Positions 35,005 through 44,798 of a DNA stretch of 64,000 nt are shown in pieces (position 1 is the first letter of the stretch; each line of letters opens with the position of its first letter). The translations under genes and the position numbers were made by a program. The stretch spans positions 1 through 64,000 of the forward strand of contig NZ_ASTG01000007.1 in assembly GCF_000412635.1 (NCBI RefSeq). The letters run 5' to 3'. The notes under the pieces are model-generated. The model saw only the letters and a list, made by a program, of their open reading frames with translations, was not told the DNA's origin and made no database searches. The DNA comes from Sphingobium bisphenolivorans (GTDB lineage Bacteria; Pseudomonadota; Alphaproteobacteria; Sphingomonadales; Sphingomonadaceae).

Positions 35005-35367
35005 TTAAGCCGCGGGCAGCGCAGCCTTCGCCTGGGCGATGATGGCGCTGAAGGCCTCGCCTTCGTGCATCGCGATGTCGGCCAGAACCTTGCGGTCGAG
35101 GTCGACGCCGGCCAGCTTCAGTCCGTGCATGAACTGCGAATAGGTCAGGCCCTCGGCGCGGACGCCGGCGTTGATTCGCTGGATCCAGAGGCCGCGGAAG
35201 GTCCGCTTCTTGACCTTGCGGTCGCGATAAGCGTACTGGCCGGCCTTTTCGACGGCCTGGCGGGCGATACGGATCGTGTTCTTGCGACGGCCATAATAGC
35301 CCTTCGCCTGATCCAAAATCCTCTTATGCTTCGCCTTGGTGGTCGTACCACGTTTTACGCGTGCCAT
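35005..35367 (-). CDS. rplT: 50S ribosomal protein L20
   Basis: 120 aa, standard length. [20 protein letters not shown] at the start and [40 protein letters not shown] and [22 protein letters not shown] are diagnostic. It binds 23S rRNA early in assembly and in many bacteria autoregulates its operon. It follows rpmI by 13 bases. Confidence 0.97.
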   Translation of the reverse strand: MARVKRGTTTKAKHKRILDQAKGYYGRRKNTIRIARQAVEKAGQYAYRDRKVKKRTFRGLWIQRINAGVRAEGLTYSQFMHGLKLAGVDLDRKVLADIAMHEGEAFSAIIAQAKAALPAA

Positions 35368-35380
35368 ATGTCCCTACTCC

Positions 35381-35584
35381 TTACTTCAGGCCATAGGGCG
35401 CCCAGAGGCGCACATGAGCGACGTCGGCGTCGGACATGACCGAGGTGCCACGGTTCTGGCGGATGTATTTCGCGTTGTGCGAGATCAGGCGGTGACGCTT
35501 GCCAGCGACGCCATGCTTGACCTTGCCGGAAGCGGTGAACTTGAAGCGCTTCTTCACACCGCTCTTGGTCTTGAGCTTGGGCAT
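35381..35584 (-). CDS. rpmI: 50S ribosomal protein L35
   Basis: 67 aa, standard length: [20 protein letters not shown], then [17 protein letters not shown]. Very basic. First gene of the rpmI-rplT unit; infC and thrS, often upstream, are absent, and a divergent AsmA-family gene occupies that place. No clear L20 leader structure was identified in the 157-bp gap. Confidence 0.96.
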   Translation of the reverse strand: MPKLKTKSGVKKRFKFTASGKVKHGVAGKRHRLISHNAKYIRQNRGTSVMSDADVAHVRLWAPYGLK

Positions 35585-35741
35585 TTTCGTCTCCTTTTTC
35601 AGCGCGACGATTACGGACAGCCACGGCAGCCCTAGTTAGCCGGGCGGTCCTTCCGAATATCGCGAAGGGCGGCCCATAGAGGGCGATGCGCTGAAAGGCA
35701 AGCGATTCGGACCCAAAAGGCGGGATCGGCGTTGAAGCGCC

Positions 35742-37910
35742 ATGGCCGATGCCGATCCCCTCCGGCCGGACCGTCCGGCGACCCCGGTGCCGCATCCCAG
35801 CGGTGCCCGCCATCATCTGCATCGCGCGCGCGAACGCTGGCGCAAGCTGCCCCTGCCGGTCCGCATCCTGCTCTGGATCGTCGGCATCATCTTCACGCTC
35901 TGGCTGATCCTGTTCATCACCAAGGGGCGTTTCCTCAAACATCCGTTCGAACGGTTCCTGACCAGCCGCCTCGAACGGCCTGTCCGCGTCGGTGGCGATT
36001 TCCAGCTTTACTTCAACCCTATCACCATCAAGTTCCGTGCCGAACAGATGGCAATCGCCAACACGCCCTGGGCGAGCCGTCCCGCCTTCTTCCGCGCCGA
36101 CCTGATCGACAGCCGCATCGCCCCGCTCAGCCTCCTCTTCGGTGACAAATATCGGGTGCGCTGGCTCGAACTGCGGAACGCCGCGACCGATCTTGAATGG
36201 TCACGCGACGGCAAGAGCAACACATGGACCTTCGGCGATCCGAACAAGAAGGGCGAGCCGCTCAACCTGCCGCTGATCCAGCGCGCGATCCTGACCGGCA
36301 CGAAGCTGCGCTACCGCGACCCGCGGATGCAGCTTTCGACGGACATCGGGTTCGAGACGGTGAAGGCGCAGGACACCCGCTTCGCCAGCGACATCCGCTT
36401 CTCCGGTGACGGGACGATGCGCGACCGGACCTTCACCCTGCGCGGCGGTCTGCTTTCGCCCAATGAAACGGTGACCGGCGGCAAGAACCGCCTCGCCCTC
36501 CATGCGCAGGCAGGGGCGACGGTGATGGAAGTCAGCGGAACGCTGCCCGGCGCAACGCAGATTGAAGGCGCGGACCTGCGGCTCGTCACCTATGGCCCCA
36601 ACCTCGCCCGGCTGTTCGATTTCCTCGGCGTGGCAGTCCCAGACACGCGGACCTATCGCTTCACGTCGGCCCTGACGAAAAATGGCGGCGAATGGCGCTT
36701 CACCCATTTGAAGGGCCGGTTCGGCGACAGCGACCTGGCCGGACGCATGACCGTGTCGCTGCCCGACAACCGCCTGCTGTTAAAGGCCGACCTTGCCACC
36801 CAGACGCTCGACATCATCGATGTCGGACCCTTTATCGGCTATGATCCGCAAAGACTGGAGAAGCAGGGTGCGGCCGGCGCTGTCCAGACCGTCGGCGGCA
36901 CACCGCGCGTGCTTCCCGACGCGCCGCTGCGGGTGGAGGCGATCCGCAACTTCGACGCCAATGTCGATTATAAGGTGCGGCGCGTGCGGGCACCCAACGT
37001 CCCCATTTCCAATATCGGGCTGAAGCTCGCGCTGGAACGGAGCCTCCTCACCCTTTCCCCGCTTACCTTCGACATGTCGGGCGGCCATGTCAGTTCCGAC
37101 ATCAGCATCAACGCGCGCGGCGCGCCGGTGCGGACCAGCTATGACATCCGCCTGTCGCCCACCCCGATGGGGAAGCTGCTCGGCCGCTGGGGCGTGGAGG
37201 AATCGGGCACCACCGGCACGATCAAGGCGCGGGTCCAAATGGCGGGGCTAGGCGACACGCTTCATGATTCGCTCAGCACCTCGAACGGGCGCATCGCCGT
37301 CATCCTTCCCGCCGGCTCCATGTGGGCGCGCAATGTCCAGCTGTCCGAGCTCGACATCGGCACCTTCATTACCAAGATGTTCGAAAAGAAGCTGAAGGAG
37401 CCGGTGCAGATCAATTGCGGCCTCATCGCCTTCACCGTGCGCAACGGCATCGCGGCGGCCGATCCGATCATCATCGACACGAAGAAGAATGTGATGCTGG
37501 GCCGTGGCGGCTTCTCCTTCAAGAATGAGAGCCTCGACCTTGCCTTCCGCGCCGACGGCAAGAAGTTCAGCCTCTTCTCCGCCCAGTCGCCGATCGGCAT
37601 CAACGGGTATTTCGCCAGGCCCGGCATCAGCGTCATCAGTCCCGAACTGATCGCGCGCGGGGGTGCTGCCGCAGCGTTGGGGATTGCGGCCTCCCCGCTC
37701 GCCGCCGTGCTCGCCTTTGTCGATGTCGGCGATGCCAAGAGCGCCGCCTGCGGCCCGGTGCTCGCCGGCGCCACGGCAGCCGCCCAGCGCACCAAGGGCG
37801 GCAAGCCGCGCGACGATGTCGGGCGCGGTACGACCGCGAAGGAAGAGTCGGGCAAGAGCAGCGCGAAAGAGAAGCAGGGCCAGAAAAAGAAGTTTCTCGG
37901 CATCTTCTGA
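35742..37910 (+). CDS. AsmA family protein
   Basis: 722 aa. Basic N-terminus, one transmembrane helix (ILLWIVGIIFTLWLILFI, about residues 42-59), then the AsmA N-terminal domain: LERPVRVGGDFQLYFNPITIKFRAEQMAIANTPW. The long periplasmic body is beta-rich, with repeated GGxxxxD-type segments and the C-terminal AsmA_2 region (SISINARGAP-like SDISINARGAPV and LFSAQSPIGINGYFARPGIS). The tail is Lys-rich. AsmA/TamB-like proteins are bridge-type lipid transporters or outer-membrane biogenesis factors. Confidence 0.86.
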   Translation: MADADPLRPDRPATPVPHPSGARHHLHRARERWRKLPLPVRILLWIVGIIFTLWLILFITKGRFLKHPFERFLTSRLERPVRVGGDFQLYFNPITIKFRAEQMAIANTPWASRPAFFRADLIDSRIAPLSLLFGDKYRVRWLELRNAATDLEWSRDGKSNTWTFGDPNKKGEPLNLPLIQRAILTGTKLRYRDPRMQLSTDIGFETVKAQDTRFASDIRFSGDGTMRDRTFTLRGGLLSPNETVTGGKNRLALHAQAGATVMEVSGTLPGATQIEGADLRLVTYGPNLARLFDFLGVAVPDTRTYRFTSALTKNGGEWRFTHLKGRFGDSDLAGRMTVSLPDNRLLLKADLATQTLDIIDVGPFIGYDPQRLEKQGAAGAVQTVGGTPRVLPDAPLRVEAIRNFDANVDYKVRRVRAPNVPISNIGLKLALERSLLTLSPLTFDMSGGHVSSDISINARGAPVRTSYDIRLSPTPMGKLLGRWGVEESGTTGTIKARVQMAGLGDTLHDSLSTSNGRIAVILPAGSMWARNVQLSELDIGTFITKMFEKKLKEPVQINCGLIAFTVRNGIAAADPIIIDTKKNVMLGRGGFSFKNESLDLAFRADGKKFSLFSAQSPIGINGYFARPGISVISPELIARGGAAAALGIAASPLAAVLAFVDVGDAKSAACGPVLAGATAAAQRTKGGKPRDDVGRGTTAKEESGKSSAKEKQGQKKKFLGIF

Positions 37911-37965
37911 TCGCAGCGCAAACCGCCTATCCTGCTGCTCCGGCCAGAAGGAGAGGCGTAGATTG

Positions 37966-38376
37966 ATGAAAGATAGTCAAAGTCCAGCGGGCGGCGTGGT
38001 ACCGCACCTGACCATCGCCAATGATCGCGCGGCCGAAGCCATCGCCTTTTATTCCCGTGCCTTTGGCGCGATCGAGCTTGCCCGGCATGTAGCGGAAGGA
38101 CGGCAGCGGATCATGCACGCGCATCTGCGCATCAATGGCGGCTCGTTGATGCTCAACGATCATTTTCCCGAGATGATGGGTGGCGCTCCGGCGCAAAAGC
38201 CGCAGGCGGTCACCTTGCATCTGCAGGTGGACGATGCCGACGCCTGGTGGAAACGCGCCCTGAACGCAGGCGCCACGGTCCGTTTCCCGCTCGACAATCA
38301 GTTCTGGGGTGATCGCTATGGCCAGCTTACCGATCCCTTCGGCCATGTCTGGTCGATTGGCGGCCCGGCCACCTGA
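37966..38376 (+). CDS. VOC-family (PhnB/glyoxalase-like) protein
   Basis: 136 aa from the ATG at 37966 with AAGGAGAG upstream. The PhnB-type pattern [27 protein letters not shown], then [20 protein letters not shown] and [18 protein letters not shown] is clear. It belongs to the vicinal-oxygen-chelate fold, but its substrate (metalloenzyme or binding protein) is unknown. Its stop overlaps the macro-domain start by one base. Confidence 0.83.
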   Translation: MKDSQSPAGGVVPHLTIANDRAAEAIAFYSRAFGAIELARHVAEGRQRIMHAHLRINGGSLMLNDHFPEMMGGAPAQKPQAVTLHLQVDDADAWWKRALNAGATVRFPLDNQFWGDRYGQLTDPFGHVWSIGGPAT

Positions 38377-38906
38377 TGAGCGCCGACGTCCGTTGGGATG
38401 TGGTGACCGGCGACCTTACGCGCTGCGCCACAGACGCCATCGTCAACGCAGCCAATTCATCCTTGCTGGGCGGCGGCGGTGTCGACGGCGCTATCCACCG
38501 CGCGGCGGGACCGCGGCTGCTGGCCGAATGCCGGACGCTCGGCGGCTGCCCGACCGGGGAGGCGCGGATCACAGCGGGCTACCAGCTTGCCGCCCGGCAC
38601 GTCATCCACACCGTTGGCCCCGTCTGGCAGGGCGGCGGAAATGGCGAGGCGAGACTGCTGGCGAGCTGCTATACCGCATCGCTGACGCTGGCCTTGGACC
38701 ATGGTCTGCGCACGATCGCCTTTCCCGCCATCTCCACGGGGATCTACGGCTATCCCAAGCAGGCAGCGGCAGCGGTCGCCGCCGATGCGGTCAACCAGCT
38801 GTTGCTGGAAGAGCCGGGCGGGTTCGATGACATCTTCTTCGTCTGCTTCGATGAAGCGAGCGCCGCCATCTATGCCGATGCTGTGCAGGCTGTCCGCTCG
38901 TCCTGA
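38376..38906 (+). CDS. Macro-domain protein (O-acetyl-ADP-ribose deacetylase, YmdB type)
   Basis: 176 aa. ADP-ribose pocket motifs are [29 protein letters not shown] and [32 protein letters not shown] is also typical. It would hydrolyse O-acetyl-ADP-ribose or remove ADP-ribose from proteins. It is coupled to a VOC-family gene, with no ADP-ribosyltransferase or NAD-consuming toxin nearby, so a housekeeping role is likelier than an antitoxin one. Confidence 0.9.
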   Translation: MSADVRWDVVTGDLTRCATDAIVNAANSSLLGGGGVDGAIHRAAGPRLLAECRTLGGCPTGEARITAGYQLAARHVIHTVGPVWQGGGNGEARLLASCYTASLTLALDHGLRTIAFPAISTGIYGYPKQAAAAVAADAVNQLLLEEPGGFDDIFFVCFDEASAAIYADAVQAVRSS

Positions 38907-38943
38907 ACCAAAGGATGAGCCAAGGCGGCCCTGGATCAGCTCC

Positions 38944-39729
38944 TCAATGCCCGTGACGCCCCTCGGCCAGCGCCTCCAGCACATCGTCCAGCCGCGCCGG
39001 ATCGCCCAGAGCGATGACGCGGCCGTCGCTTTCCGCCGTGATCGGCTCCCCCGCCCAATCGCACATGCGCCCGCCTGCGCCCTCCACGACCGGGACAAGC
39101 GCGGCGATGTCATGCAGCTTGAGGCCCGCCTCGACCACGATATCGACATGGCCCGACGCGACCAGCCCATAATTATAGCAGTCGCCGCCCCAGACGGTGT
39201 CGCGGCACTGGCCAGCGAGCAAGGAGAAATGCTCGCCCGTGCAGCCGGGGAAATATTGCGGCCCGGTGCTGGCCAGGACCGCTTCCTCCAGCGAGCGGCA
39301 GGCGCGCGACTTCACGGGCTGACCGTTGAAGGTCGTGGGCTGCCCAGCCATCCCCGCCCAGCGCTCCCCGGCGATCGGCTGGTCGATGATGCCGATGGTC
39401 GGCCACCCCGACTGCGTCAATGCGACCAGCGTACCGAAGATCGGCCGCCCGGCGATGAAGCTGCGGGTGCCATCGATCGGGTCGAGGATCCACAGGCGCT
39501 CGGCGTCCTCGCGCGTCGCCCCATATTCCTCCCCGATGATGCCGTCCTGCGGGCGCTCCTTCTCCAGGATCGCGCGGATCGCCGCTTCGGCCGCCCGGTC
39601 GGCCTCCGTCACGGGCGACTTGTCGCTCTTGAACTCCATGTCGTAGCGCGCGCGGAAAAAGGGGCGGATGGCTGCGGCTGCGGCATCGGCGAGGCGGTGG
39701 GCAAGGGCCAGATCGTCGCGGGTGGTCAT
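38944..39729 (-). CDS. hisN: Inositol monophosphatase family, histidinol-phosphatase (HisN type)
   Basis: 261 aa. Li-sensitive phosphatase motifs are IIGEEYG (Glu), WILDPIDGTRSFIAG (the DPIDGT metal site) and WGGDCYNYGLVASGHVDIVVE. This subgroup supplies histidinol-phosphatase activity in Alphaproteobacteria and Actinobacteria lacking the HisB phosphatase domain. IMPase-like activity is the alternative. Monocistronic and convergent with the macro-domain gene. Confidence 0.85.
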   Translation of the reverse strand: MTTRDDLALAHRLADAAAAAIRPFFRARYDMEFKSDKSPVTEADRAAEAAIRAILEKERPQDGIIGEEYGATREDAERLWILDPIDGTRSFIAGRPIFGTLVALTQSGWPTIGIIDQPIAGERWAGMAGQPTTFNGQPVKSRACRSLEEAVLASTGPQYFPGCTGEHFSLLAGQCRDTVWGGDCYNYGLVASGHVDIVVEAGLKLHDIAALVPVVEGAGGRMCDWAGEPITAESDGRVIALGDPARLDDVLEALAEGRHGH

Positions 39730-39805
39730 GGTTACGGGCCTAGCCGCAAAGCCGCCTTCGCGCTAGGCTTTGTCCTTGCGATTCCGCATCGTGAAGGAGG
39801 GAGAG

Positions 39806-40234
39806 ATGCCCGGTTCCCCTGTCATTCCGTGCCTGCGCTACGCCGATGCCCCCGCCGCCATCAGCTTCTTGTACGACGCCTTCGGCTTTGAACTGCGGGC
39901 CTGCTATGAGGATGAGGATAATCCGCGCATCGTCCATCATGCAGAGCTTGTACGGGGCGAAGGCATGATCATGCTCGGCAGCGCCCGCGATGGCGAGGGT
40001 GAGTCGCTTTATAGCTGGACCACGCCGCGCGATCTGGGCGGCGTCACCGCCACCATCTATGTGGTCGTGGAGGATGCCGACGCCCACTGCCTCCACGCAC
40101 GCAACGAAGGCGCGATCGTCGTCGCGGAGCCGCATGACAATGAGGGCTATCCCGGACGCGGTTATGAAGCGCTCGATCCGGAGGGGAATGTCTGGAGCTT
40201 CGGCACCTACGATCCCTGGGCGCAGCACGCCTAA
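39806..40234 (+). CDS. VOC-family glyoxalase/bleomycin-resistance-like protein
   Basis: 142 aa from the ATG at 39806 with AAGGAGG upstream. VIPCLRYADAPAAISFLYDAFGFE at the start, EDADAHCLHARNEGAIVV in the middle and YEALDPEGNVWSFGTYDPW at the end follow the VOC pattern. Only distantly similar to the other VOC gene at 37966. Substrate unknown. Confidence 0.83.
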   Translation: MPGSPVIPCLRYADAPAAISFLYDAFGFELRACYEDEDNPRIVHHAELVRGEGMIMLGSARDGEGESLYSWTTPRDLGGVTATIYVVVEDADAHCLHARNEGAIVVAEPHDNEGYPGRGYEALDPEGNVWSFGTYDPWAQHA

Positions 40235-40282
40235 ACTTCTCCCGCATGCCGCCGTTTTCGGCTTCACCGGCAAGGGAGCAAG

Positions 40283-40522
40283 ATGGTGGCGCTGATCGGG
40301 TGGATAATGAGCCTCGCGGCGCTTTTTGGTGCGCTGGCGCTGCGGCAGGACATGCCCTTGGGCGGCTCGGTCGCGCTGTCGAACATGCTGATGCTGCTCG
40401 CCCTGCTCAGTTGCCCGATGATCTGGCGTGACGGTCCGCTCGGCATTTCGCTCGGCCAGCGGATCGTTGGCGCGATGATCCTGATCCTGGCCGTGCCCTT
40501 GGTTTTGCTGCCCACCGCCTGA
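40283..40522 (+). CDS. Small membrane protein, hypothetical
   Basis: 79 aa with GGCAAGGGAG before the ATG. Three hydrophobic stretches: residues 4-20 (IGWIMSLAALFGALAL), 30-47 (ALSNMLMLLALLSCPMIW) and 60-78 (RIVGAMILILAVPLVLLPT). Function unknown; the codon use resembles that of its neighbours. It may be co-transcribed with the VOC gene 48 bases upstream. Confidence 0.68.
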   Translation: MVALIGWIMSLAALFGALALRQDMPLGGSVALSNMLMLLALLSCPMIWRDGPLGISLGQRIVGAMILILAVPLVLLPTA

Positions 40523-40546
40523 AAGTCGCGCCGCGCGACTTCATGC

Positions 40547-40583
40547 AAAAAGGGCGCTGACGGTCCAACCGCAGCGCCCCTTT
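40547..40583 (-). terminator. Intrinsic terminator of prs
   Basis: GGGCGCTG (40552-40559) with CAGCGCCC (40572-40579), inner CGG/CCG stem, and on the minus strand a following TTTTT. It may also stop transcription from the plus-strand small membrane protein gene. Confidence 0.88.
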
Positions 40584-40608
40584 CCCAAATTATTAGCTTT
40601 CTAACGAA

Positions 40609-41544
40609 TCAGTCGAACAGGCTGGAAACCGAGCTTTCGTCGGCGATCCGCTTGATCGCTTCGCCCAGCAGCGGGGCAATCGGCAGGTGACGGATACTCT
40701 TTGCGGTGCACACCGCGTCCGTCCCCTGGATGGAGTCGGTGATCACCAGTTCCTTCAGTTCGGAAGCCTCGACGCGCGCCACCGCGCCGCCCGAGAGCAC
40801 GCCGTGGCTGACATAGGCGACCACTTCCTCGGCGCCGGCCGCCTTCAGCGCGCCCGCAGCGTTGCAGAGCGTGCCGGCCGAATCGACGATGTCATCGATC
40901 AGGACGCAGAAGCGGCCCTTCACGTCGCCGATGATGTTCATGACTTCGGACTCGCCGGCGCGCTCGCGCCGCTTGTCGACGATGGCGAGCGGCGCATTGT
41001 CGAGCCGCTTGGCAAGCGCGCGCGCACGCACCACGCCGCCCACGTCCGGCGACACCACCATCAGGTTGCGATCACCGAAGCGCGCCTGGATATCCGCCGA
41101 CATCACCGGTGCACCGAAAAGATTATCGGTGGGAATGTCGAAGAAGCCCTGGATCTGGCCAGCGTGCAAATCGACCGACAGAACACGATCGGCGCCCGCC
41201 GTCGTGATGAGGTTGGCGACCAGCTTGGCGGAGATCGGGGTGCGGGGGCCGGGCTTCCGGTCCTGCCGCGCATAGCCGAAATAGGGAACGACAGCCGTGA
41301 TTCGCTTTGCCGACGCGCGCTTCAGCGCATCGATCATGATCAGCAACTCCATCAGATTGTCGTTCGTTGGATAGCTGGTCGATTGCAGCACGAACACGTC
41401 TTCGCCGCGGACATTCTCATGAATCTCCACGAAAACCTCTTCGTCGGCGAAGCGGCGAACGCTCGCGTCGGTCAGGGGAATCTCGATATAGTCGGCGATG
41501 GCAGCCGCAAGCGGCTTGTTGGAATTGCCGGTCATGAGCTTCAT
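40609..41544 (-). CDS. prs: Ribose-phosphate pyrophosphokinase
   Basis: 311 aa. [23 protein letters not shown] at the N-terminus (split here), [42 protein letters not shown] and the PRPP-binding loop [17 protein letters not shown] identify class I Prs. It makes PRPP for purine, pyrimidine, His, Trp and NAD synthesis; nadE lies divergently next to it. Confidence 0.96.
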   Translation of the reverse strand: MKLMTGNSNKPLAAAIADYIEIPLTDASVRRFADEEVFVEIHENVRGEDVFVLQSTSYPTNDNLMELLIMIDALKRASAKRITAVVPYFGYARQDRKPGPRTPISAKLVANLITTAGADRVLSVDLHAGQIQGFFDIPTDNLFGAPVMSADIQARFGDRNLMVVSPDVGGVVRARALAKRLDNAPLAIVDKRRERAGESEVMNIIGDVKGRFCVLIDDIVDSAGTLCNAAGALKAAGAEEVVAYVSHGVLSGGAVARVEASELKELVITDSIQGTDAVCTAKSIRHLPIAPLLGEAIKRIADESSVSSLFD

Positions 41545-41664
41545 GGCCTTGCTCCCCGTGACGGATTGATGACGCTGTCAGAAACGCGGCCCCTTTAGCG
41601 GCGCTTGCCGATGCTGAAAAGGCGCTTTTGCGCGTTGCGGCGAAATGGATTAGGGGCGCTGGCT

Positions 41665-43326
41665 ATGACAGACAAACTCGTGATCGCCCTTGCCCAGATG
41701 ACCCAGTCGGTGGGCGACCTGAAGGCCAATGCAGACGCGATGCTGGAATGGCGCGCGCAGGCGGCGGGCGCGGACCTGATCGTCTTTCCCGAACTGCAGT
41801 TGATCGGCTACCCGCCCGAGGATCTGGTGCTGAAGCCCGCGCTGGTGGATCGGGCGAACCATGAGCTCGACCGGCTGGCGCAGGCCACCGCTGACGGTGG
41901 TCCGGCCATGCTGGTCGGCACGGTGGTCGCGTCGCAGGGTGTGCTGTTCAACGTCGTCGCCCTGCTGGAAGATGGCGCGGTCACCGCCATCCGCCAGAAG
42001 CGGGAACTGCCCAATTACGGCACATTTGACGAAAAGCGCCTGTTCGCGCCCGGGCCGCTGCCAGCGCCGATCGATTTTCGCGGGGTGAAGATCGGCGTGC
42101 CGATCTGCGAGGATATCTGGTTCCCCTTCGTCACGGCGCATCTGAAGGCAGAAGGCGCCGAAATCCTGATCAGTCCCAATGGCAGCCCGTTCGAGGTGGA
42201 CAAGGACGATCGCCGCATCAACGCCGTATCAGGCACGCGCGTCCGGGAGACGGGCCTGCCGCTGGTCTATCTCAACCGCGTCGGCGGGCAGGACGAACTG
42301 GTGTTCGACGGCGCTTCTTTCGTCATGAACGGCGACCTCAGCATCGCCCAGCAGCTTCCCGACTGGGAAGAGGCCCTCGTCCTCACCACATGGGAAAAAT
42401 GGGATGGCCAATGGGTCTGCATCCCCGGCAACCGCCACACTCTCGATGAGCGTCCGGCCGACATATACAATGCGATGGTGCTTGGCCTTCGCGATTATGT
42501 GAACCGCAACCGCTTTCCGGGCGTGGTGCTTGGCTTGTCCGGCGGCATCGACTCAGCGCTCTCTGCCGCCGTCGCGGTCGATGCGCTGGGTGCTGATCGC
42601 GTCTGGTGCGTCATGATGCCCTCGCGCTTTACCAGCCAGGAAAGCCTGGACGACGCCGTCGAATGCGCGCGCCTGCTCGGCATCCGCTACGACACCATCC
42701 CGATCGAGCCGGCGGTCGAAGCGTTCGATGCGATGCTGGCGCCCGTCTTCGCGGGCCGGCCCCGCGACCTTGCCGAGGAGAATATCCAGTCCCGCGTGCG
42801 CGGACTGACGCTGATGGGCCTGTCAAACAAGTTCGGCCATATGCTGCTCACCACCGGCAACAAGAGCGAGATGTCGGTCGGCTACGCCACCATTTATGGC
42901 GACATGGCCGGTGGTTATTCGGTGCTGAAGGACGCCTACAAGACGACGGTGTTCGACCTGTGCCGCTGGCGGAACGAGAATGTGCCATCGCTCGGGGCGG
43001 GCTTCGGCCCGGCCGGCCCGGTCATGCCCGAGCGGGTCATCACCAAGCCGCCGAGCGCGGAACTGCGCGACAATCAGAAGGACGAGGACAGCTTGCCCCC
43101 CTATGAGGTGCTGGACCCGATTCTCTACGGCCTGGTCGAGGAGGAGCTTTCCGTCGAGCAACTGGTTGCGCGCGGCTTCGACGGGGAGACGGTCGCCCGG
43201 ATCGAGCGGTTGCTCTATGTCGCCGAATATAAGCGCCGCCAGTCACCCCCGGGCGTGAAGCTTGGCATGCGCAACTTCGGCCGCGATCGCCGCTATCCGA
43301 TCACCAACGCCTTTCGCACCACCTAA
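41665..43326 (+). CDS. nadE: Glutamine-dependent NAD+ synthetase
   Basis: 553 aa from the ATG at 41665. The N-terminal nitrilase-type glutaminase has the Glu (VFPELQLIGYPPEDL), Lys (KRELPNYGTFDEKR) and Cys (VPICEDIWFP) triad. The C-terminal synthetase domain has the pyrophosphatase loop GLSGGIDSALSAAVAVDALG and LTTGNKSEMSVGYATIYGDM. It amidates nicotinic-acid adenine dinucleotide using glutamine. A 78-bp repeat element starts four bases after the stop. Confidence 0.95.
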   Translation: MTDKLVIALAQMTQSVGDLKANADAMLEWRAQAAGADLIVFPELQLIGYPPEDLVLKPALVDRANHELDRLAQATADGGPAMLVGTVVASQGVLFNVVALLEDGAVTAIRQKRELPNYGTFDEKRLFAPGPLPAPIDFRGVKIGVPICEDIWFPFVTAHLKAEGAEILISPNGSPFEVDKDDRRINAVSGTRVRETGLPLVYLNRVGGQDELVFDGASFVMNGDLSIAQQLPDWEEALVLTTWEKWDGQWVCIPGNRHTLDERPADIYNAMVLGLRDYVNRNRFPGVVLGLSGGIDSALSAAVAVDALGADRVWCVMMPSRFTSQESLDDAVECARLLGIRYDTIPIEPAVEAFDAMLAPVFAGRPRDLAEENIQSRVRGLTLMGLSNKFGHMLLTTGNKSEMSVGYATIYGDMAGGYSVLKDAYKTTVFDLCRWRNENVPSLGAGFGPAGPVMPERVITKPPSAELRDNQKDEDSLPPYEVLDPILYGLVEEELSVEQLVARGFDGETVARIERLLYVAEYKRRQSPPGVKLGMRNFGRDRRYPITNAFRTT

Positions 43327-43330
43327 TTTC

Positions 43331-43408
43331 CCGTTCGGTTCGAGCAGCTTCGGGCGCAGCCGCGAAGCGTCGGTCGAGAACAGTTCTCGACAAGCTCGGA
43401 CCGAACGG
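43331..43408. repeat. Nested palindromic element (family 2), three-way-junction type
   Basis: Outer arms CCGTTCGGTTCGAGC (43331-43345) and GCTCGGACCGAACGG (43394-43408) pair over 15 positions with one mismatch. Inside are two hairpins: GCTTCG+GGC/GCC+CGAAGC (43347-43368) and GTCGAGAAC/GTTCTCGAC (43373-43391). It fills the nadE-gltX spacer and ends 12 bases before the gltX start. Related arms occur at 30967 and 18976. Confidence 0.75.
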
Positions 43409-43420
43409 AGAGGGACGGAT

Positions 43421-44752
43421 ATGACCATCACTACCCGCTTCGCACCGTCGCCGACCGGCAACCTTCATGTCGGCAACATCCGCGCCGCGCTGCATAACTG
43501 GCTGTGGGCGCGCAAGAGCGGCGGCAAGTTCCTCCTCCGCCTCGACGACACCGATCAGGAACGTTCGCGCCCGGAATATGCCGACGCGATCAAGGCGGAC
43601 CTGAACTGGCTCGGCCTGCGCTGGGACGGGGAGGAAAAACAGTCCGACCGTTTCGCCCTGTATGAGGAAAGCTTCGAAGCGCTCAAGGCATCGGGCCGCG
43701 TCTATCCCGCCTATGAAACCGCGCAGGAACTGGACCTGCGCCGCAAGGTCTTGCTCGGCCGTGGCCTTCCGCCGGTCTACGACCGCGCCGCCCTCTCGCT
43801 CACGACGGATCAGATCGCCGCCTATGAGGCCGCAGGCCGCAGGCCGCACTGGCGCTTCCGGCTCGACCATGACCAGCCGATCCTCTGGACCGACCTTATC
43901 CGGGGCGAGCAGCGGTTCGATCCGCATCTGCTCTCCGACCCGGTGATCCGCCGCGCGGACGGGAGCTGGCTCTACATGCTGCCGTCAGTCATCGACGACA
44001 TCGCCATGGGCGTCACCCATGTTCTGCGCGGCGAGGATCATGTGTCCAACACCGCCACCCAGATTCAGATGTTCGATGCCCTCGATGCGGCGCTGCCCCG
44101 CTTCGCCCATGAAGCGCTGCTGACAGGCAGTGAAGGCAAGCTTTCCAAGCGGCTGGGCTCGCTCGGCGTCGCGCATTTCCGCGAGATCGGACTGGAGCCG
44201 ATGGCCGTCCTTTCATTGCTCGCCCGTCTTGGCAGTTCGATGCCGATCGAACCTTTTGCCGACGTGCAGCCGCTGATCGACAGTTTCGACTTCGCGCATT
44301 TCGGCCGCGCCCCGGCGCGCTTCGACGAGGGCGAACTCGCCGCGCTCAACCAGAAGATCGTTCACCTCCTGCCCTATGCGGCTGTTGCCGACAGGTTGCC
44401 CGACGGAATGAACGAAGCGGCGTGGAACGCCATCCGGCCCAATCTGGAAAATCTCACCGGTGCAGCTGAATGGTGGCGGATCGTTACCGGGCCCATCGAA
44501 GCGGCCGCGGCGGCTGAGGAAGATCGGGATTTCCTTTCCTGCGCGAAGCGCATCCTGGCGGACGCAGCATTTGACGCCAGCATCTGGCGCACGCTCACCG
44601 AAGCGCTGAAGGCGGAAACGGGGCGCAAGGGGAAAGCGCTGTTCCTGCCGCTCCGTCGTGCGCTGACCGGGCTGGATCATGGGCCGGATATGGGGCTGCT
44701 GCTGCCCCTGATCGGAAGGGACGAGGCGCTCAAGAGGCTGGCCTCTGCCTGA
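43421..44752 (+). CDS. gltX: Glutamyl-tRNA synthetase
   Basis: 443 aa from the ATG at 43421. The class I HIGH motif reads HVGN (FAPSPTGNLHVGNIRAAL) and KMSKS reads KLSKR (GSEGKLSKRLGS). LLRLDDTDQERSRPEY is typical. Alphaproteobacteria often have two GltX enzymes, and this shorter form is of the second, potentially non-discriminating type that can mischarge tRNA-Gln for GatCAB. That assignment is inferred. Confidence 0.94.
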   Translation: MTITTRFAPSPTGNLHVGNIRAALHNWLWARKSGGKFLLRLDDTDQERSRPEYADAIKADLNWLGLRWDGEEKQSDRFALYEESFEALKASGRVYPAYETAQELDLRRKVLLGRGLPPVYDRAALSLTTDQIAAYEAAGRRPHWRFRLDHDQPILWTDLIRGEQRFDPHLLSDPVIRRADGSWLYMLPSVIDDIAMGVTHVLRGEDHVSNTATQIQMFDALDAALPRFAHEALLTGSEGKLSKRLGSLGVAHFREIGLEPMAVLSLLARLGSSMPIEPFADVQPLIDSFDFAHFGRAPARFDEGELAALNQKIVHLLPYAAVADRLPDGMNEAAWNAIRPNLENLTGAAEWWRIVTGPIEAAAAAEEDRDFLSCAKRILADAAFDASIWRTLTEALKAETGRKGKALFLPLRRALTGLDHGPDMGLLLPLIGRDEALKRLASA

Positions 44753-44798
44753 CCTTCAGCGGTCATCGGTCGAATTCGAGGCACAGGAACATTCGGGG

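Noticed and set aside
38376-38906. DarTG-type toxin-antitoxin (macro domain as antitoxin)
   Set aside because: The protein matches the YmdB-type deacetylase, and no DarT-like ADP-ribosyltransferase gene is adjacent.
40523-40541. Palindrome AAGTCGCGCCGCGCGACTT as terminator of the small membrane protein gene
   Set aside because: It has no T-tract; the real terminator-like structure lies a few bases further on and serves prs.
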